The notes: a model not told the origin generated them from the letters alone. Counted from the first letter of the stretch, positions 9,459 to 19,307 are shown. The stretch: 64,000 nt of DNA from Erythrobacter oryzae (GCF_030271515.1 NZ_JASCXI010000004.1:186001-250000), one strand, 5' to 3'. Numbers and translations are program-made.

Positions 9459-10100
9459 ATGCAGACCGGAAACCTGCGCACCTTCGCGCTGCTGGCGACA
9501 ATCGGCGCGTGGATGGTCTTCGCGCTCTCGCTGCTGAGTGTGGTGGTGACCGGGCTCTCGGTCGTTTTCCGCGATCCCGGCAACGAACTCGCCCCGCTGC
9601 CCGCAGTGCTGGCGCTGATCGGCATCGCTCTCAATCTGACTTTCCTCGGATCGGTCATCCCGGTCCTGCTGTGGATCTACACCGCCCACGCCAACCTGCG
9701 CGCGGCGGGAATGCGGGGCCTCAATCACTCCCCCGGCTGGGCGACCTTCAGCTTCTTCGTGCCGGTCGCCAACTTCTTCGTACCCTTCGTCGCGATGCGC
9801 GAGCTCGCCAACCGCAGCGCGGGCGAACCTGAGGAATTCGCCGGCTCCTCGGTCGACGATGTCTCGAGCTGGTGGAGCTGCTGGGTGGTCTCGGCGATCG
9901 TGATAACGATGGTGCTGCTGACAGTCTTCGTCGATGCGCTGCCGGGCATCTGGGTGACCACGCCGACCTGGGCGGTGCTCGCGCTGACGCTGTTCGGCCA
10001 GCTGCTGTTTGCCGGCGCGGCGTGGTTTCTGATCAAGATATTGCGGCAGGTGACCGCCAATCAGCTGAGCGGCGCGGTCGACCTCGGGATGTTCGAGTAG
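9459..10100 (+). CDS. DUF4328 integral membrane protein
   Basis: A 213-aa inner-membrane protein with about five transmembrane helices (near residues 8-30, 50-73, 90-112, 143-165 and 172-193). The pattern W-I-Y-x-A-H-x-N-L-x-A, then SPGWAxxxFFVPxxNFxxPxxAMxEL, marks the DUF4328 family. Its function is unknown. The chosen ATG has AAGGGGGC 6 nt upstream. The C-terminus is convergent with the DUF2794 gene (4-nt gap). Nothing in the context suggests a partner. Confidence 0.8.
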   Translation: MQTGNLRTFALLATIGAWMVFALSLLSVVVTGLSVVFRDPGNELAPLPAVLALIGIALNLTFLGSVIPVLLWIYTAHANLRAAGMRGLNHSPGWATFSFFVPVANFFVPFVAMRELANRSAGEPEEFAGSSVDDVSSWWSCWVVSAIVITMVLLTVFVDALPGIWVTTPTWAVLALTLFGQLLFAGAAWFLIKILRQVTANQLSGAVDLGMFE

Positions 10101-10104
10101 CGGC

Positions 10105-10473
10105 CTACTCCTCGACCGCCTTCAGCAGCCGCCGCTCCATCGGGGCGAGGACGTTGGCGAGGTCGTGCCCGCGCTTGAGCACCTGCCCGTGCTCGCCGAA
10201 CAGCGTCCACATCCCCTGCTTGCCGCGCAAGGCGGGGCGCTTTTCCAGGCGGGCCTGGGGGCGTTCGGCGGTGCGGCGGAAGGCGGCGAAAGTGGCGGCG
10301 TGGCGGGTGAAGTCCATCGCGTAGTCGCGCCATTCTCCGGCGGCGACCATGCGGCCGTAAAGGTCGAGAATGCGCATCAGCTCGGGCCGCTCGAACCCGA
10401 CCTGATCCGCGCCGCGGCCGGGGAAGGGAACCACCTGTCCGGGCACACCCCCGGGCGCTTGTGGTGCGGCCAT
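10105..10473 (-). CDS. DUF2794 family protein
   Basis: A 122-aa soluble protein of the alphaproteobacterial DUF2794 family, of unknown function. After a Pro-rich N-terminus the core reads F-x-R-x-E-L-x-x-I-L-x-x-YGRMVAAGEWRDYAMDF, then a basic FRRTAERPQARLEKRP segment and a GMWTLFGEHGQVLKRG beta-turn region. The ATG at 10473 follows the cysE stop by 8 nt, so the two are co-transcribed. Confidence 0.8.
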   Translation of the reverse strand: MAAPQAPGGVPGQVVPFPGRGADQVGFERPELMRILDLYGRMVAAGEWRDYAMDFTRHAATFAAFRRTAERPQARLEKRPALRGKQGMWTLFGEHGQVLKRGHDLANVLAPMERRLLKAVEE

Positions 10474-10481
10474 CCCCGGGG

Positions 10482-11255
10482 TCAGTCCTTGGTCGCCCGC
10501 TTGCGCAGGCGCACCGCCGGCTCGACATTGGGGCCGAGCGGGTGGGTCAGGGGATCGGACGCGGGCGCATCTTGACGGTCGGCCAGCATCGCTTTGAGCA
10601 GCGCCATTTCCTCGCGCATGGAAGCGACCTCGGCCTCGAGCTTCTCGACGCAGTCGCGGCGCGGGCGGCCCTGCTCGTCGCAAGGGGGATCGTCGCAAGG
10701 CGTGCCGTAAGGGGTGAATTCGCGGAGCCATTCCTCGGCCGGAACCAGCGTCGAGCGGGCCTTGATGCCGACCATCGTCGCCCCGGCGGGCACATCGTCG
10801 GTGACGACCGCATTCGCGCCCACCCGCGCGCGCTCGCCCACCACAATCGGGCCGATGATCTGCGCGCCCGATCCGATGATGACATTGTCCTGCAATGTCG
10901 GGTGGCGCTTGCCGCCCTTGCCGTTGGCGGGATTGGTGCCGCCGAGCGTAACGCATTGGTAAATCGTGACATTATCGCCGATCTCGGCGGTCTCGCCGAT
11001 CACGGTAAAGCCGTGGTCGATGAAGAAGTTCTTCCCGATCTTGGCACCCGGATGGATGTCGATCGCGGTCAGCAGCCGCGAGAGATGGTTCACCAAGCGC
11101 GCAAGGAAGAACATCCGCGCCTCGAACAGCCAGTGCGCGATGCGGTGGAAGCCCAATGCCAGCACGCCGGGATAAAGCAGGATCTCCCAGCGCGAGCGCG
11201 GCGCGGGATCGCGGGCGCGCACGGAGTCCAGATAATTGACCAGTTGCTCGAACAT
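10482..11255 (-). CDS. cysE: EpsC-type serine O-acetyltransferase
   Basis: A 257-aa enzyme that transfers acetyl from acetyl-CoA to L-serine, the first committed step of cysteine synthesis. A short helical N-terminus precedes a left-handed beta-helix of hexapeptide repeats with the signatures IHPGAKIG, FIDHGFTVIGET (catalytic His) and YQCVTLGGT. This N-terminus is much shorter than in E. coli CysE, hence EpsC type. The C-terminal 70 residues hold a Cys pair region (CDDPPCDEQG) and a helix predicted to be coiled-coil (EKLEAEVASMREEMALLKAML), longer than in many homologues. Confidence 0.92.
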   Translation of the reverse strand: MFEQLVNYLDSVRARDPAPRSRWEILLYPGVLALGFHRIAHWLFEARMFFLARLVNHLSRLLTAIDIHPGAKIGKNFFIDHGFTVIGETAEIGDNVTIYQCVTLGGTNPANGKGGKRHPTLQDNVIIGSGAQIIGPIVVGERARVGANAVVTDDVPAGATMVGIKARSTLVPAEEWLREFTPYGTPCDDPPCDEQGRPRRDCVEKLEAEVASMREEMALLKAMLADRQDAPASDPLTHPLGPNVEPAVRLRKRATKD

Positions 11256-11309
11256 CGCCCCTCGCTTTTCCCACCAAAGCGCGCCCGATGCAATCGGCAG
11301 CGCGCTGAC

Positions 11310-11948
11310 CTAGAGCAGGCGCTGCTGCTCGGGCCCGTGCAGGGCCTCGAGCGCGGCGCGCCACACAGACATGGTGGCGGGGCTCTGGCGTTCAAGGGAG
11401 ATGCGGTCGATTGTCGCCACCAGCGCCTCGATCGCGGCGAAGCTGCGGGTGGTGCGCGGCACCAGATAATCCGCCGCGCCCTCGGGCAGGGAGAGCCCGC
11501 GCGCCTCGGCATGGGCGAGGATCAGCTCGCCAGCCATCTCGTCGTCGGGCGCGCCGATTTCCAGCTGCAAGGATCCGCCGATGCGCGAGGCAAGGTCGGG
11601 GAGCGCGATCTGCCAGCCCTGCGGCCCGGCGGCAGCGACCAGCAGCAGCGCCCCGCCCTCTCTCGTGCCGCCCTGCTGGACCGCATTCCAGCGGTGGAAC
11701 AGCGCGGTCTCGTCCATCGCTTGCGCGTCGTCGATCACCTCGAGGCTCTCGCCATGCAGCCCGGCCGCCCAGCGCGCGAGCAGGCTCTTGCCCGAGCGTT
11801 GCGGGCCGGTGAGGACGGCGACGTGGAACGGCCAGCGCTCCGGGTGCTGCAAGGCCTCGATCACCGCGGCATTGGCCTCGCCCACCACGATCCGCTGCAC
11901 GGTGCCGCGGGCGGACAGGGGCAGGGCTATCTGGGACGGCTCTCCCAT
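11310..11948 (-). CDS. hdaA: HdaA, DnaA-related replication regulator
   Basis: A 212-aa AAA+ protein resembling the ATPase domain of DnaA without the DNA-binding domain. In Caulobacter HdaA, with the beta clamp, stimulates hydrolysis of DnaA-bound ATP and so prevents re-initiation. TGPQRSGKSLLARW (about 47-60) is the Walker A region and VIDDAQ (about 71-76) the Walker B. The N-terminal S-Q-I-A-L-P-L is a good clamp-binding motif (QxxLxL type) at residues 5-11. Its position next to the DUF2066-like gene and purM is conserved in alphaproteobacteria and supports the call. Confidence 0.88.
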   Translation of the reverse strand: MGEPSQIALPLSARGTVQRIVVGEANAAVIEALQHPERWPFHVAVLTGPQRSGKSLLARWAAGLHGESLEVIDDAQAMDETALFHRWNAVQQGGTREGGALLLVAAAGPQGWQIALPDLASRIGGSLQLEIGAPDDEMAGELILAHAEARGLSLPEGAADYLVPRTTRSFAAIEALVATIDRISLERQSPATMSVWRAALEALHGPEQQRLL

Positions 11949-11962
11949 CGCGGCGCTTGTCT

Positions 11963-13252
11963 TTAGCGGCTGATGGCGAGCGCGTTCGCCCCGCGCCGCA
12001 CGTTGAACCCGCGCGCTTCGAGAGCGGCGGCCAGTTCGTCGAGCGATCCGGCAAAGCTCACGCTCATCACCGATGTGCCGCCGATCGCGGTGCTGGTGAC
12101 GCCGATCCCGCGCACCCCGCCGGTGGTGCGCACCGCGCCGAGCGCCGCGTCATAGGCCCCCGCATCGGGCGTCGCGAACTGGACGGTGATGTTGCGCACC
12201 GGGGCCTCGCCGGGTTCGACCCCGGTGACGGGCTGCGCCTCGATCCGCGGCACTTCGCCCGCCGCTGCTGCCGCCGCGGCGGATTTGCGCGCCTGCGCGG
12301 CGCGGCCGATCTCGATCAGGCGCATGATCGCCGGATCAATCGCGCCGCCCGCGCCCAGCCTCAGGCTCGGGTCGGGCCGCAGCTTGCCCGAGGCGAGCGC
12401 GCCGGTGAAAATCTGGTCCATCCGCTCGACCGCCTGCGCCAGCATCTGCGGCACGCCGTCCGGGTTGTCGGCCTTCAGGGTGAAGGTGTCGAGCGGGCGG
12501 CTGTCGGGGCCATAGCGCGCGGTGAAGGTGCCGGTGACCGGCCCGCCGGGGAACTGGTGGTCGAGCCGGGCGAAAGCCATCAGCACGTCGGTCGCGCCAT
12601 ACTGGTCGAGCGTCGAGCGCCACCAGCCGCGGCTGTGCCGCCCGGTCTGGCCGAAATTGACCAGCAGCGAATCGCCCCCCGCGCCGCTGAGGCGGACGTA
12701 GTCGATCCGGCTCGCGCCCGGGTTGAACTCGGCCCAGGCGCGCTGCCAGGGATTCCTCTGTTCGTAGGTGATATAGGCCCCGCCGCTCTCCTGCACCGGG
12801 ATCAGCAGCAATGGCGCCGAACGCGAGGCCTGCGCCGCCCCGCCGAGATAGGCGCCCGCGCGCTGGCGGTCGAACACCACGCCCAATGTGGCGATGTAGC
12901 GCCGGGGGCCGAGGCGTTCCTTCTCGATCACGATTGCCGAGACGAGGCCTTCGAGCTGGCTGTCGGAGAGCTTGGGGCCCTTCAGCTTCTCCCACGCCTT
13001 GCGCTGCGCCTCGCGCCAGCCATTGGTGCGCGCCTCCTCGGCGCTCTTGCCCTGCACGTCGACGCTGATGCCCTTGACCTCGATGTCGGCGCTGGCGGCG
13101 GTGGGTGCGATCCCGCGCTCGCCCGCGACCTGCGCGATCACGGCGTATCCGCCGCCGAGCAGGGCCAGCATCAGCAGCACGCCCGCGAGCCAGCGCCGCA
13201 GCGCTTGGGAGGGTGCCGCTGCCGGGCCGGGAAGGGAAAGCGTCGCACGCAT
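11963..13252 (-). CDS. Membrane-anchored DUF2066-like protein upstream of hdaA
   Basis: A 429-aa protein of unknown function. One hydrophobic segment (about residues 21-43) anchors it, and the rest should be periplasmic. The central part ([19 protein letters not shown], then [10 protein letters not shown]) resembles DUF2066 proteins seen beside purM/hdaA in many alphaproteobacteria. The last 80 residues ([25 protein letters not shown] onward) look like a small ferredoxin-like alpha/beta domain. It is divergent from purM (68 nt) and 14 nt upstream of hdaA, so it is probably co-transcribed with it. Confidence 0.65.
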   Translation of the reverse strand: MRATLSLPGPAAAPSQALRRWLAGVLLMLALLGGGYAVIAQVAGERGIAPTAASADIEVKGISVDVQGKSAEEARTNGWREAQRKAWEKLKGPKLSDSQLEGLVSAIVIEKERLGPRRYIATLGVVFDRQRAGAYLGGAAQASRSAPLLLIPVQESGGAYITYEQRNPWQRAWAEFNPGASRIDYVRLSGAGGDSLLVNFGQTGRHSRGWWRSTLDQYGATDVLMAFARLDHQFPGGPVTGTFTARYGPDSRPLDTFTLKADNPDGVPQMLAQAVERMDQIFTGALASGKLRPDPSLRLGAGGAIDPAIMRLIEIGRAAQARKSAAAAAAAGEVPRIEAQPVTGVEPGEAPVRNITVQFATPDAGAYDAALGAVRTTGGVRGIGVTSTAIGGTSVMSVSFAGSLDELAAALEARGFNVRRGANALAISR

Positions 13253-13320
13253 GGGGAAAGCCCTGCCCCTTTGCCCAAAGGCGGGTGGAATTCCAAGCGC
13301 GAACCGCTATGGCGCTGGGC

Positions 13321-14439
13321 ATGACTTCGGGGACAGAAGAGAGCAAGCCGCAAGGCTCGGGCTACACCTATGCCGACGCGGGCGTTTCGATCGCGGCGGG
13401 CAATGCGCTGGTGAAGGCCATCGCGCCCTTGGCGAAAGCCACCGCGCGGCCCGGTGCGACGAGCGAGCTGGGCGGGTTCGGCGGATTCTTCGACCCCAAG
13501 GCGGCGGGCTATAAAGACCCCCTGCTGGTCGCCGCGAATGATGGCGTGGGCACCAAGCTCAAGCTCGCGATCGAGCATGACCGGCACGACACGGTCGGCA
13601 TCGACCTCGTCGCGATGTGCGTCAACGATCTCATCGTGCAGGGCGCCGAGCCGCTGTTCTTCCTCGACTATTTCGCCACCGGCAAGCTCGAGAACGGGGT
13701 CGCCGAGCGGGTGATCGCGGGGATTGCGGAGGGCTGCAAGATCGCCGGCTGTGCCCTCATCGGCGGCGAGACGGCGGAGATGCCGGGGATGTATGCGGCA
13801 GGCGACTACGACCTCGCGGGCTTCTGCGTCGGCGCGGTGGAGCGCGGCGAGCAGCTCACCGGCGACAAGGTTGCGCCCAGCGACGTGCTGCTGGGGCTTG
13901 CGTCGAGCGGGGTGCATTCCAACGGCTATTCGCTGGTCCGCAGGCTGGCGGCGGACAAGGGCTGGAAGCTGAACCGCCCCGCCCTGTTCGATCAGGACGT
14001 GCTGCTGATCGACGCTCTGATCGCCCCCACGCGCATCTATGTCGCAAGCCTGCTGCCGCTGATCCGCGCCGGGCTGGTCAATGCCCTCGCCCACATCACC
14101 GGGGGCGGGCTGCTCGAGAACATCCCGCGCATCCTTCCGGACGGCGCCCACGCCCATGTCGATGCCGACCTGTGGCCCCAGCCGCGCCTGATGGCCTTCC
14201 TCCAGGCGCAGGGCAATATCGAGCCCGAGGAAATGGCCCGCACCTTCAACTGCGGCGTCGGCATGGTGCTCGCCGTCAGCGAAGGTAATGTTGCCGAGGT
14301 CACCGCCAAGCTCGAAGCCGCGGGCGAGACGGTCGTCACGGTCGGCCGCATCGAAGCGGGCGCAAAGGGTTGCACCGTGCGCGGCTCTGTCGAAACGTGG
14401 TCCGCCAAGAGCGACTGGAGCGCGACGCACCTTGGCTGA
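13321..14439 (+). CDS. purM: Phosphoribosylformylglycinamidine cyclo-ligase (AIR synthetase)
   Basis: A 372-aa enzyme of purine synthesis that closes the imidazole ring to give AIR, using ATP. Landmarks are [12 protein letters not shown] near the N-terminus, the ATP-binding loop GVGTKLKLA (about 79-87), [21 protein letters not shown], and [13 protein letters not shown]. Start is ATG 13321; ATG 13309 in the same frame is possible because neither has a strong ribosome site. The stop overlaps the next start by 8 nt, so purM and purN are translationally coupled. Confidence 0.97.
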   Translation: MTSGTEESKPQGSGYTYADAGVSIAAGNALVKAIAPLAKATARPGATSELGGFGGFFDPKAAGYKDPLLVAANDGVGTKLKLAIEHDRHDTVGIDLVAMCVNDLIVQGAEPLFFLDYFATGKLENGVAERVIAGIAEGCKIAGCALIGGETAEMPGMYAAGDYDLAGFCVGAVERGEQLTGDKVAPSDVLLGLASSGVHSNGYSLVRRLAADKGWKLNRPALFDQDVLLIDALIAPTRIYVASLLPLIRAGLVNALAHITGGGLLENIPRILPDGAHAHVDADLWPQPRLMAFLQAQGNIEPEEMARTFNCGVGMVLAVSEGNVAEVTAKLEAAGETVVTVGRIEAGAKGCTVRGSVETWSAKSDWSATHLG

Positions 14440-15397
14440 GAAAGCCCGGATCGCCGTCCTCATCTCCGGCGCGGGCACCAATATGGCCGCGCTGGTCTAT
14501 GCCAGCCGGATGCCGGAGAGCCCCTACGAGGTGGTGCTGGTCGCCTCCAACAATCCCGATGCCGAAGGGCTGGCGCTCGCGCAGGCCGAGGGGATCGCGA
14601 CCTTCGCCCTCCCCCACAAGGGCCTGACCCGCGAGGCGCATGACGCCGCGATGGAGGCCGCAGTCCTTGAAGCAGGCGCGGATTACATCGTGCTCGCGGG
14701 CTACATGCGCATCCTCTCGGACGGGTTCGCCAGCCGCTGGGCGGGGCGGATGCTCAATATCCACCCCTCGCTGCTGCCGCTCTACAAGGGCACCGGCACC
14801 CACGAGCGCGCCATCGCAGCGGGTGACAGCCACGGCGGTGCAAGCGTCCATCTGGTGACGCCCGAACTCGACTCGGGCGAGGTGCTCGCGCAGATCGCGG
14901 TGCCGATCACGCCCTCCGACACTGCCGAAGGCCTCGCCGCCCGCGTCAAGCTCGCCGAGCACCAGCTCTACCCGCGCGCCGTGGCTCACTACGTCAGCCG
15001 CTGGCGTGACCCTGCCGCCCTGCTGGCCCGCGTCCGCGCACTCGCCCTAGCCCTCCCCGAAACCGACGAGCGCGAGAGCCACGGCAGTCCCGGCTTCCGC
15101 GTCGGCGGCGAGAAGTCCGGCAAGTATTTCGCCTATTTCGCCGACCAGCACCACGGCACCCCGCATATCGCGCTGCTGGTGCGCACCGGATCGATGGACG
15201 AGCTGCTCGCGCTGGTCGAGGATCAGCCCGAGGTCTATTTCAAGCCCGCCTATTACGGCGCGAGCGGGTGGGTGGGGATCATCCTCAACCGTCCGGGCGT
15301 CGATTGGGACGCGGTCGGCGCATGGCTGGAGCGCAGCTGGCGCGGTGCCGCGCCCAAGCGGCTGACGCGGCTCATCGACATTGCGGACGAGTTCTGA
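14432..15397 (+). CDS. purN: PurN phosphoribosylglycinamide formyltransferase fused to a MmcQ/YjbR domain
   Basis: A 321-aa protein with two domains. Residues 1-190 are PurN, which formylates GAR with 10-formyl-tetrahydrofolate: [12 protein letters not shown], the catalytic Asn-x-His in [10 protein letters not shown], and the Asp in [11 protein letters not shown]. Residues about 197-318 match the MmcQ/YjbR (DUF419) fold: [37 protein letters not shown]. coli PurN is 212 aa and ends where the second domain starts. There is no stop between them. Translation most likely begins at TTG 14432 inside the purM stop region. The role of the YjbR part is unknown. Confidence 0.9.
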   Translation: MAEKARIAVLISGAGTNMAALVYASRMPESPYEVVLVASNNPDAEGLALAQAEGIATFALPHKGLTREAHDAAMEAAVLEAGADYIVLAGYMRILSDGFASRWAGRMLNIHPSLLPLYKGTGTHERAIAAGDSHGGASVHLVTPELDSGEVLAQIAVPITPSDTAEGLAARVKLAEHQLYPRAVAHYVSRWRDPAALLARVRALALALPETDERESHGSPGFRVGGEKSGKYFAYFADQHHGTPHIALLVRTGSMDELLALVEDQPEVYFKPAYYGASGWVGIILNRPGVDWDAVGAWLERSWRGAAPKRLTRLIDIADEF

Positions 15398-16605
15398 TGC
15401 CCCGCCCCACCCGCGATCACCTGCTGGCCCGCGGGCCGCTGGCGGAGAAGGCCAACGACTTCCTCGGCAAGGCATGGGAGCGCGGCTGGTTGCCTCCGCC
15501 GGAGCTCGGCCCCGACGAACTGTGGGCGCTCGCCGCCAAGCCCTATGGCGCGCGCGCCGAAGCGGCGGAGCACGGGGGCCGCTCGGAGGAGGACGTCGCC
15601 GACTTCCGCGAGCGGCTGGCGCGGATGCTCGCCTCGGTCGAAGGCGAGGCGGCGCTCAACCCGCTGGGGCGCGCGCTGGCATGGGGGCAGCTGGCGCGGG
15701 TGGTGAAGAACCGGCTCGCGCTCGGCGCCTTGTGGCTGGAACGGCCCGAGCTGCTCGAAACGCCCCTCGCCCCGCCGATCATCATCATCGGCCATATGCG
15801 CAGTGGCACCACCCGCATCCACACGCTGCTCGCCGCCGATCCGGCGCACTCGCACACGCGCTATTGCGACGCCTATCACCCGGTGCCCTCGCGCCTCGGC
15901 TTGGGCCGGGTGAAGGCGGCGATGGAGCTGGCGATGCTCGGCCTGCTCAACCCGTGGTTGCAATCGATCCACCCGATGGCCCCGGCGGCGGTGGAGGAGG
16001 AGCTGGCGTGGATTTCCGCCGCGCTCCACCATTCGATCTACGAGAGCCAGTGGCACATCCCGGCCTATTCGGCGTGGAGCGAGGCGCGCGCGCCCCTGCC
16101 GATCTATCGCGAATTCCGGCGCATCCTCCAGACCGACGCCGCGCACCGTGGCCTCGCCGACAAGCCCCGTGTGCTGAAAGTCCCCGCCTTTGCCGAGGAC
16201 CTATCGACGATCCTCGCCCTGTTCCCCGACGCGCGGCTGGTGCTGGCCGAGCGCGAGCACGACGCGGTGCTCAAGAGCGCGATCAGCCTCGCGGCCAACC
16301 AGATGGCGATGCAGTCGGACGATTGCTGCCTCGAGCGGATCGAGGCCCGCTGGCGGCACAAGATCGCCCTGCGCGAGGCGCGGATGGCCGAGGCGCTTGA
16401 GGGCTGGCACGGGCCGACGGCGCGCGCCTGCTTTGATGCGCTGAACGACGACTGGGAGAGCGCCATCGCCGGGATCTACACCGATCTCGGCCTCGCGCTC
16501 ACTCCCGAAGCGAGTGCGGCGATGCGCAAGGTCATGGCCGCGAGCGAGGATGGGCACCACCACGCCCATGCCGAGCAGCTGGCGCGGTTTTCCGGCGCAG
16601 CCTGA
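15397..16605 (+). CDS. PAPS-dependent sulfotransferase family protein
   Basis: A 402-aa protein with the sulfotransferase fold. The 5'-phosphosulfate loop is IGHMRSGTTRIHTLL (about 127-141). The 3'-phosphate motif region is LVLAEREHDAVLKSAIS (about 283-299), the usual R...S pair of the family. The N-terminal 110 residues are helical. The ATG overlaps the purN stop by 1 nt (TGATG), so it is the third gene of the purM - purN unit; the acceptor is unknown and no sulfate-activation gene is nearby. It is convergent with a membrane protein gene 4 nt away. Confidence 0.78.
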   Translation: MPRPTRDHLLARGPLAEKANDFLGKAWERGWLPPPELGPDELWALAAKPYGARAEAAEHGGRSEEDVADFRERLARMLASVEGEAALNPLGRALAWGQLARVVKNRLALGALWLERPELLETPLAPPIIIIGHMRSGTTRIHTLLAADPAHSHTRYCDAYHPVPSRLGLGRVKAAMELAMLGLLNPWLQSIHPMAPAAVEEELAWISAALHHSIYESQWHIPAYSAWSEARAPLPIYREFRRILQTDAAHRGLADKPRVLKVPAFAEDLSTILALFPDARLVLAEREHDAVLKSAISLAANQMAMQSDDCCLERIEARWRHKIALREARMAEALEGWHGPTARACFDALNDDWESAIAGIYTDLGLALTPEASAAMRKVMAASEDGHHHAHAEQLARFSGAA

Positions 16606-16609
16606 CCGG

Positions 16610-17422
16610 TCAGCCGACGCCCATCAGCGCCGGCACCCGCGACAGCCACCAGTCGCTGCCCCACAGGACATAGACGAGCAATGTCGGCGGCGCCCAGCAG
16701 GCAAGCCACACCCCATAGGCGCGGTGAATGTGGCGGTGGCGCAGGACATCCCACGCGAACATCGGCGCGATCCACACAAGCGTGAAAAGGTCGAGCGAGA
16801 GCGGGCTGGCGGGCATGGTCGAGGGCAGCCATGTCAGCCGCGCGATGGCTGCGGGCAGCGGCACCACCGTCGCAAGGAAGATCATCCGCTTGTGGAAGCC
16901 GGGATCGCTCAGGCGCGCACGCAGGGCGAGAACGACGCACAGGGGAAACACCACAGCCGCCACCAGATTGCGCAATGTGATGTTGCCCTTGCGGACGAGC
17001 TCGGCCTCCAGACCCTGACGCTCGGCACCGGTGGCGAGCGCTGCCGCATCCCAGTACTGGCCGTAGATTGTCGGCACCAGAATGGCGCCCGTGATCACGA
17101 TCGCAGGCGCGAGGACCAGCGCCGAGGCTCCGAGCGTCATGTGCAGCCTGCGATTGCCGCTCGCCATCAGCGCGGACTGCACCAGCAGCAGGCTGAGCCA
17201 TGCCCCCATCAAGAGGGCGTGGACATGCAGGATCAGCGGGAAGGCCGGGCGCGCGCTGGCGGCGACCATGTCGATCTTCCTGACCGAGTCGGGGATGAAC
17301 CCCGCCAGCGCGGTCACGAAGAACAGCGCCGCCATGACCACGAAAATCCAGCGGTCGACGCTGGTCGCCCAATCGCCTTCACCCTTGCCACTGGCAATCG
17401 TGTCGGATGCTGACCCCGCCAT
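16610..17422 (-). CDS. Seven-helix integral membrane protein, unknown function
   Basis: A 270-aa hydrophobic protein with about seven transmembrane helices. HVHALLMGAW in the second helix carries two His, and a basic HRHIHRAYG loop comes near residue 220. The His positions could bind haem or metal, as in some cytochrome-b-like or DUF2306-type proteins, but this is only a resemblance. No family is recognised with confidence. It ends 4 nt from the convergent sulfotransferase gene and is preceded by a 131-nt gap toward ndk. Confidence 0.6.
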   Translation of the reverse strand: MAGSASDTIASGKGEGDWATSVDRWIFVVMAALFFVTALAGFIPDSVRKIDMVAASARPAFPLILHVHALLMGAWLSLLLVQSALMASGNRRLHMTLGASALVLAPAIVITGAILVPTIYGQYWDAAALATGAERQGLEAELVRKGNITLRNLVAAVVFPLCVVLALRARLSDPGFHKRMIFLATVVPLPAAIARLTWLPSTMPASPLSLDLFTLVWIAPMFAWDVLRHRHIHRAYGVWLACWAPPTLLVYVLWGSDWWLSRVPALMGVG

Positions 17423-17553
17423 GCCGTCCCCCCAGACAGTGCTGAAGGCCGCAGGTTACCACCGCGCCCCAACTGCGGCAAGCAAGCGGCCGGCAGAGAC
17501 ACAAACGGCCACCGGGGATGCCGGTCATGCCGGGCGGCGAAAGCGCGGGGCGA

Positions 17554-17976
17554 TCAGCCGACGATTTCTTCCGGCTTGAAGAAGAAGGCGATTTCGATCG
17601 CGGCGTTTTCTTCCGAGTCCGAACCGTGGACGGTGTTCTCGCCGATCGAGAGCGCCAGTTCCTTGCGGATCGTGCCCGGCGCGGCGTCGGCGGGGTTGGT
17701 CGCGCCCATGATGTCGCGGTTGCGGGTGACGGCGTCCTCGCCCTCGAGCACCTGCACCACCACCGGCTCGCTCATCATGAATTCGACGAGTTCGCCGAAG
17801 AAGGGACGCTCCTTGTGGACCGCGTAGAAGCCTTCGGCCTGCTCGCGGGTCATGTGGATGCGCTTGGAGGCGACGACGCGCAGGCCGGCTTCCTCGAGCA
17901 TCTTGGTGACCGCACCGGTGAGGTTGCGGCGGGTGGCGTCGGGCTTGATGATCGAGAAGGTGCGGGTGACCGCCAT
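17554..17976 (-). CDS. ndk: Nucleoside diphosphate kinase
   Basis: A 140-aa enzyme that equilibrates nucleoside di- and triphosphates through a phospho-His intermediate. The active-site His is in ENTVHGSDS (residue 117), with the [16 protein letters not shown]-terminus, the [15 protein letters not shown] loop and the C-terminal EIAFFF all typical. CAGGAG lies 4-9 nt upstream of the ATG. Length is normal for the family. Monocistronic. Confidence 0.97.
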   Translation of the reverse strand: MAVTRTFSIIKPDATRRNLTGAVTKMLEEAGLRVVASKRIHMTREQAEGFYAVHKERPFFGELVEFMMSEPVVVQVLEGEDAVTRNRDIMGATNPADAAPGTIRKELALSIGENTVHGSDSEENAAIEIAFFFKPEEIVG

Positions 17977-18146
17977 GATATGCTCCTGTGAACGTCTTTT
18001 CGTTGTGGGGGATCTTTGGCCGCGCCCCCTAGTTGCTGCGCTGCAAAATGGCAAGCGTGCGCGCAATCGGGATTGCCGTGCCGCAGTTCCCCTTGGTCGC
18101 GCGGCGTGGTATCCTCGACCGCAGGGCGCTTGAGGGGGGGAAGAGC

Positions 18147-18788
18147 ATGGATCACGAACACGGATTGTCGCGGCGTCACTTTGCCGGGGCGGCGCTGGGA
18201 GCCGCAGGCCTGATGCTGGGCGGCGGCATGGCACGCGCGGCCGCGCCCGCGCTGACCGAAGGAGGGCCGATCGGGCCGTTCTATCCCGTCACCCGTCCGG
18301 GCGACGACGATTTCGACATGACCCATATCAAGGGCCGCAAGGGACGGGCGCTGGGCCGCGTGATCGAGGTGACGGGGCGCGTGCTCGACCGCAAGGGCAA
18401 TCCGGTGCGCGGCGCCGCGCTCGAGCTGTGGCAGTGCAATGCGGCGGGGCGCTATGCCCATCCGGGCGATATCGCGACCGCCCCGCTCGATCCCAATTTC
18501 CAGGGCTTCGCGAAGCTCGTGACCGGGCCAAGCGGCGAGTGGCGCATCCGCACCATCAAGCCCTCGGGCTATGACAGCCCGATCGGCCATCGCACGCCGC
18601 ATATCCACTTCGACATCAAGGGCCGGCAGGTCCGGCTCATCACCCAGATGTATTTCACCGAGGATCACGAGAGCAATTCGCAGGACGTGCTCTACAACCA
18701 GCTTGGCGCGGATGCGGTGACCGCGATGGCGCAACAGCAGGCCGAGGCCGACCGCTACCGCTGGGACATCGTGCTCGCCGAAAGCTGA
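18147..18788 (+). CDS. Tat-exported intradiol ring-cleavage dioxygenase-like protein
   Basis: A 213-aa protein with a twin-arginine leader ([14 protein letters not shown] at about residues 7-20, followed by ARAAA). The mature part is an intradiol dioxygenase fold like the beta chain of protocatechuate 3,4-dioxygenase: GPFYP near the start, [15 protein letters not shown] with one Tyr ligand, KPSGY with a second Tyr, and the HIHF His pair that binds Fe(III). It lacks an alpha-subunit partner. Exported single-subunit intradiol-like proteins have poorly known substrates. GGGGGGAAG precedes ATG 18147. Confidence 0.82.
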   Translation: MDHEHGLSRRHFAGAALGAAGLMLGGGMARAAAPALTEGGPIGPFYPVTRPGDDDFDMTHIKGRKGRALGRVIEVTGRVLDRKGNPVRGAALELWQCNAAGRYAHPGDIATAPLDPNFQGFAKLVTGPSGEWRIRTIKPSGYDSPIGHRTPHIHFDIKGRQVRLITQMYFTEDHESNSQDVLYNQLGADAVTAMAQQQAEADRYRWDIVLAES

Positions 18789-18794
18789 GGGCGG

Positions 18795-19307
18795 TCAGCC
18801 GCCCTTCTTGGTGCCGATGGTGATCTGGCCGGTGGTCTTGCCGTCATCGCCGGTTGTGGCCGTGACCGATAGCCCCGAGCCATCGCTCTTGCGCTCGCCT
18901 GCGACCAGCTGCGTGCCGTTGGTGTTGACCTCGACCTGGATATCGAAACCGGCGGCCTTGGCAGCGTCGCGGTAGTGCGCGACGACCTTGTCGGCGGGCG
19001 CATCGACCTCGAAGGCGACCATCGTGCCCTGCGCGTCGGGCTGGTTGACCACCGCGTTGTTGACGACGTTCGATCCGGGATAGAGGCTGAACCCCTCGGG
19101 CAGGCTCACCGGGACATTGGCACCCGCGCGCAAGGTGGACTCGCCATCCTTGCCGTCGATGGTCATGCTGGTCTCGCCGGTTTCCTTGTCGATGGTGTAT
19201 TCGGCGTTCTTGCCGTCGGCGGTCTCGAGCTCGCCCGAGGTCTCCGATCCGCACGCCGCCAGCATCAGCGCCGCGCCGCCAGCCAGAACGATTGCTCTCA
19301 GTTTCAT
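18795..19307 (-). CDS. Lipoprotein of unknown function
   Basis: A 170-aa lipoprotein: a short Lys/Arg-containing leader and lipobox LAAC at residues 16-19. The mature part begins with Gly/Asp/Thr-rich repeats (ETADGKNAEYTIDKETGET, roughly repeated as TSMTIDGKDGEST), followed by a domain with LPEGFSLYPGS and FEVDAPADKVVAHYRDAAKAAGF. The latter pattern recurs in bacterial lipoproteins with a small alpha/beta fold. No function is known. Convergent with the dioxygenase-like gene at 6 nt. Confidence 0.7.
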   Translation of the reverse strand: MKLRAIVLAGGAALMLAACGSETSGELETADGKNAEYTIDKETGETSMTIDGKDGESTLRAGANVPVSLPEGFSLYPGSNVVNNAVVNQPDAQGTMVAFEVDAPADKVVAHYRDAAKAAGFDIQVEVNTNGTQLVAGERKSDGSGLSVTATTGDDGKTTGQITIGTKKGG

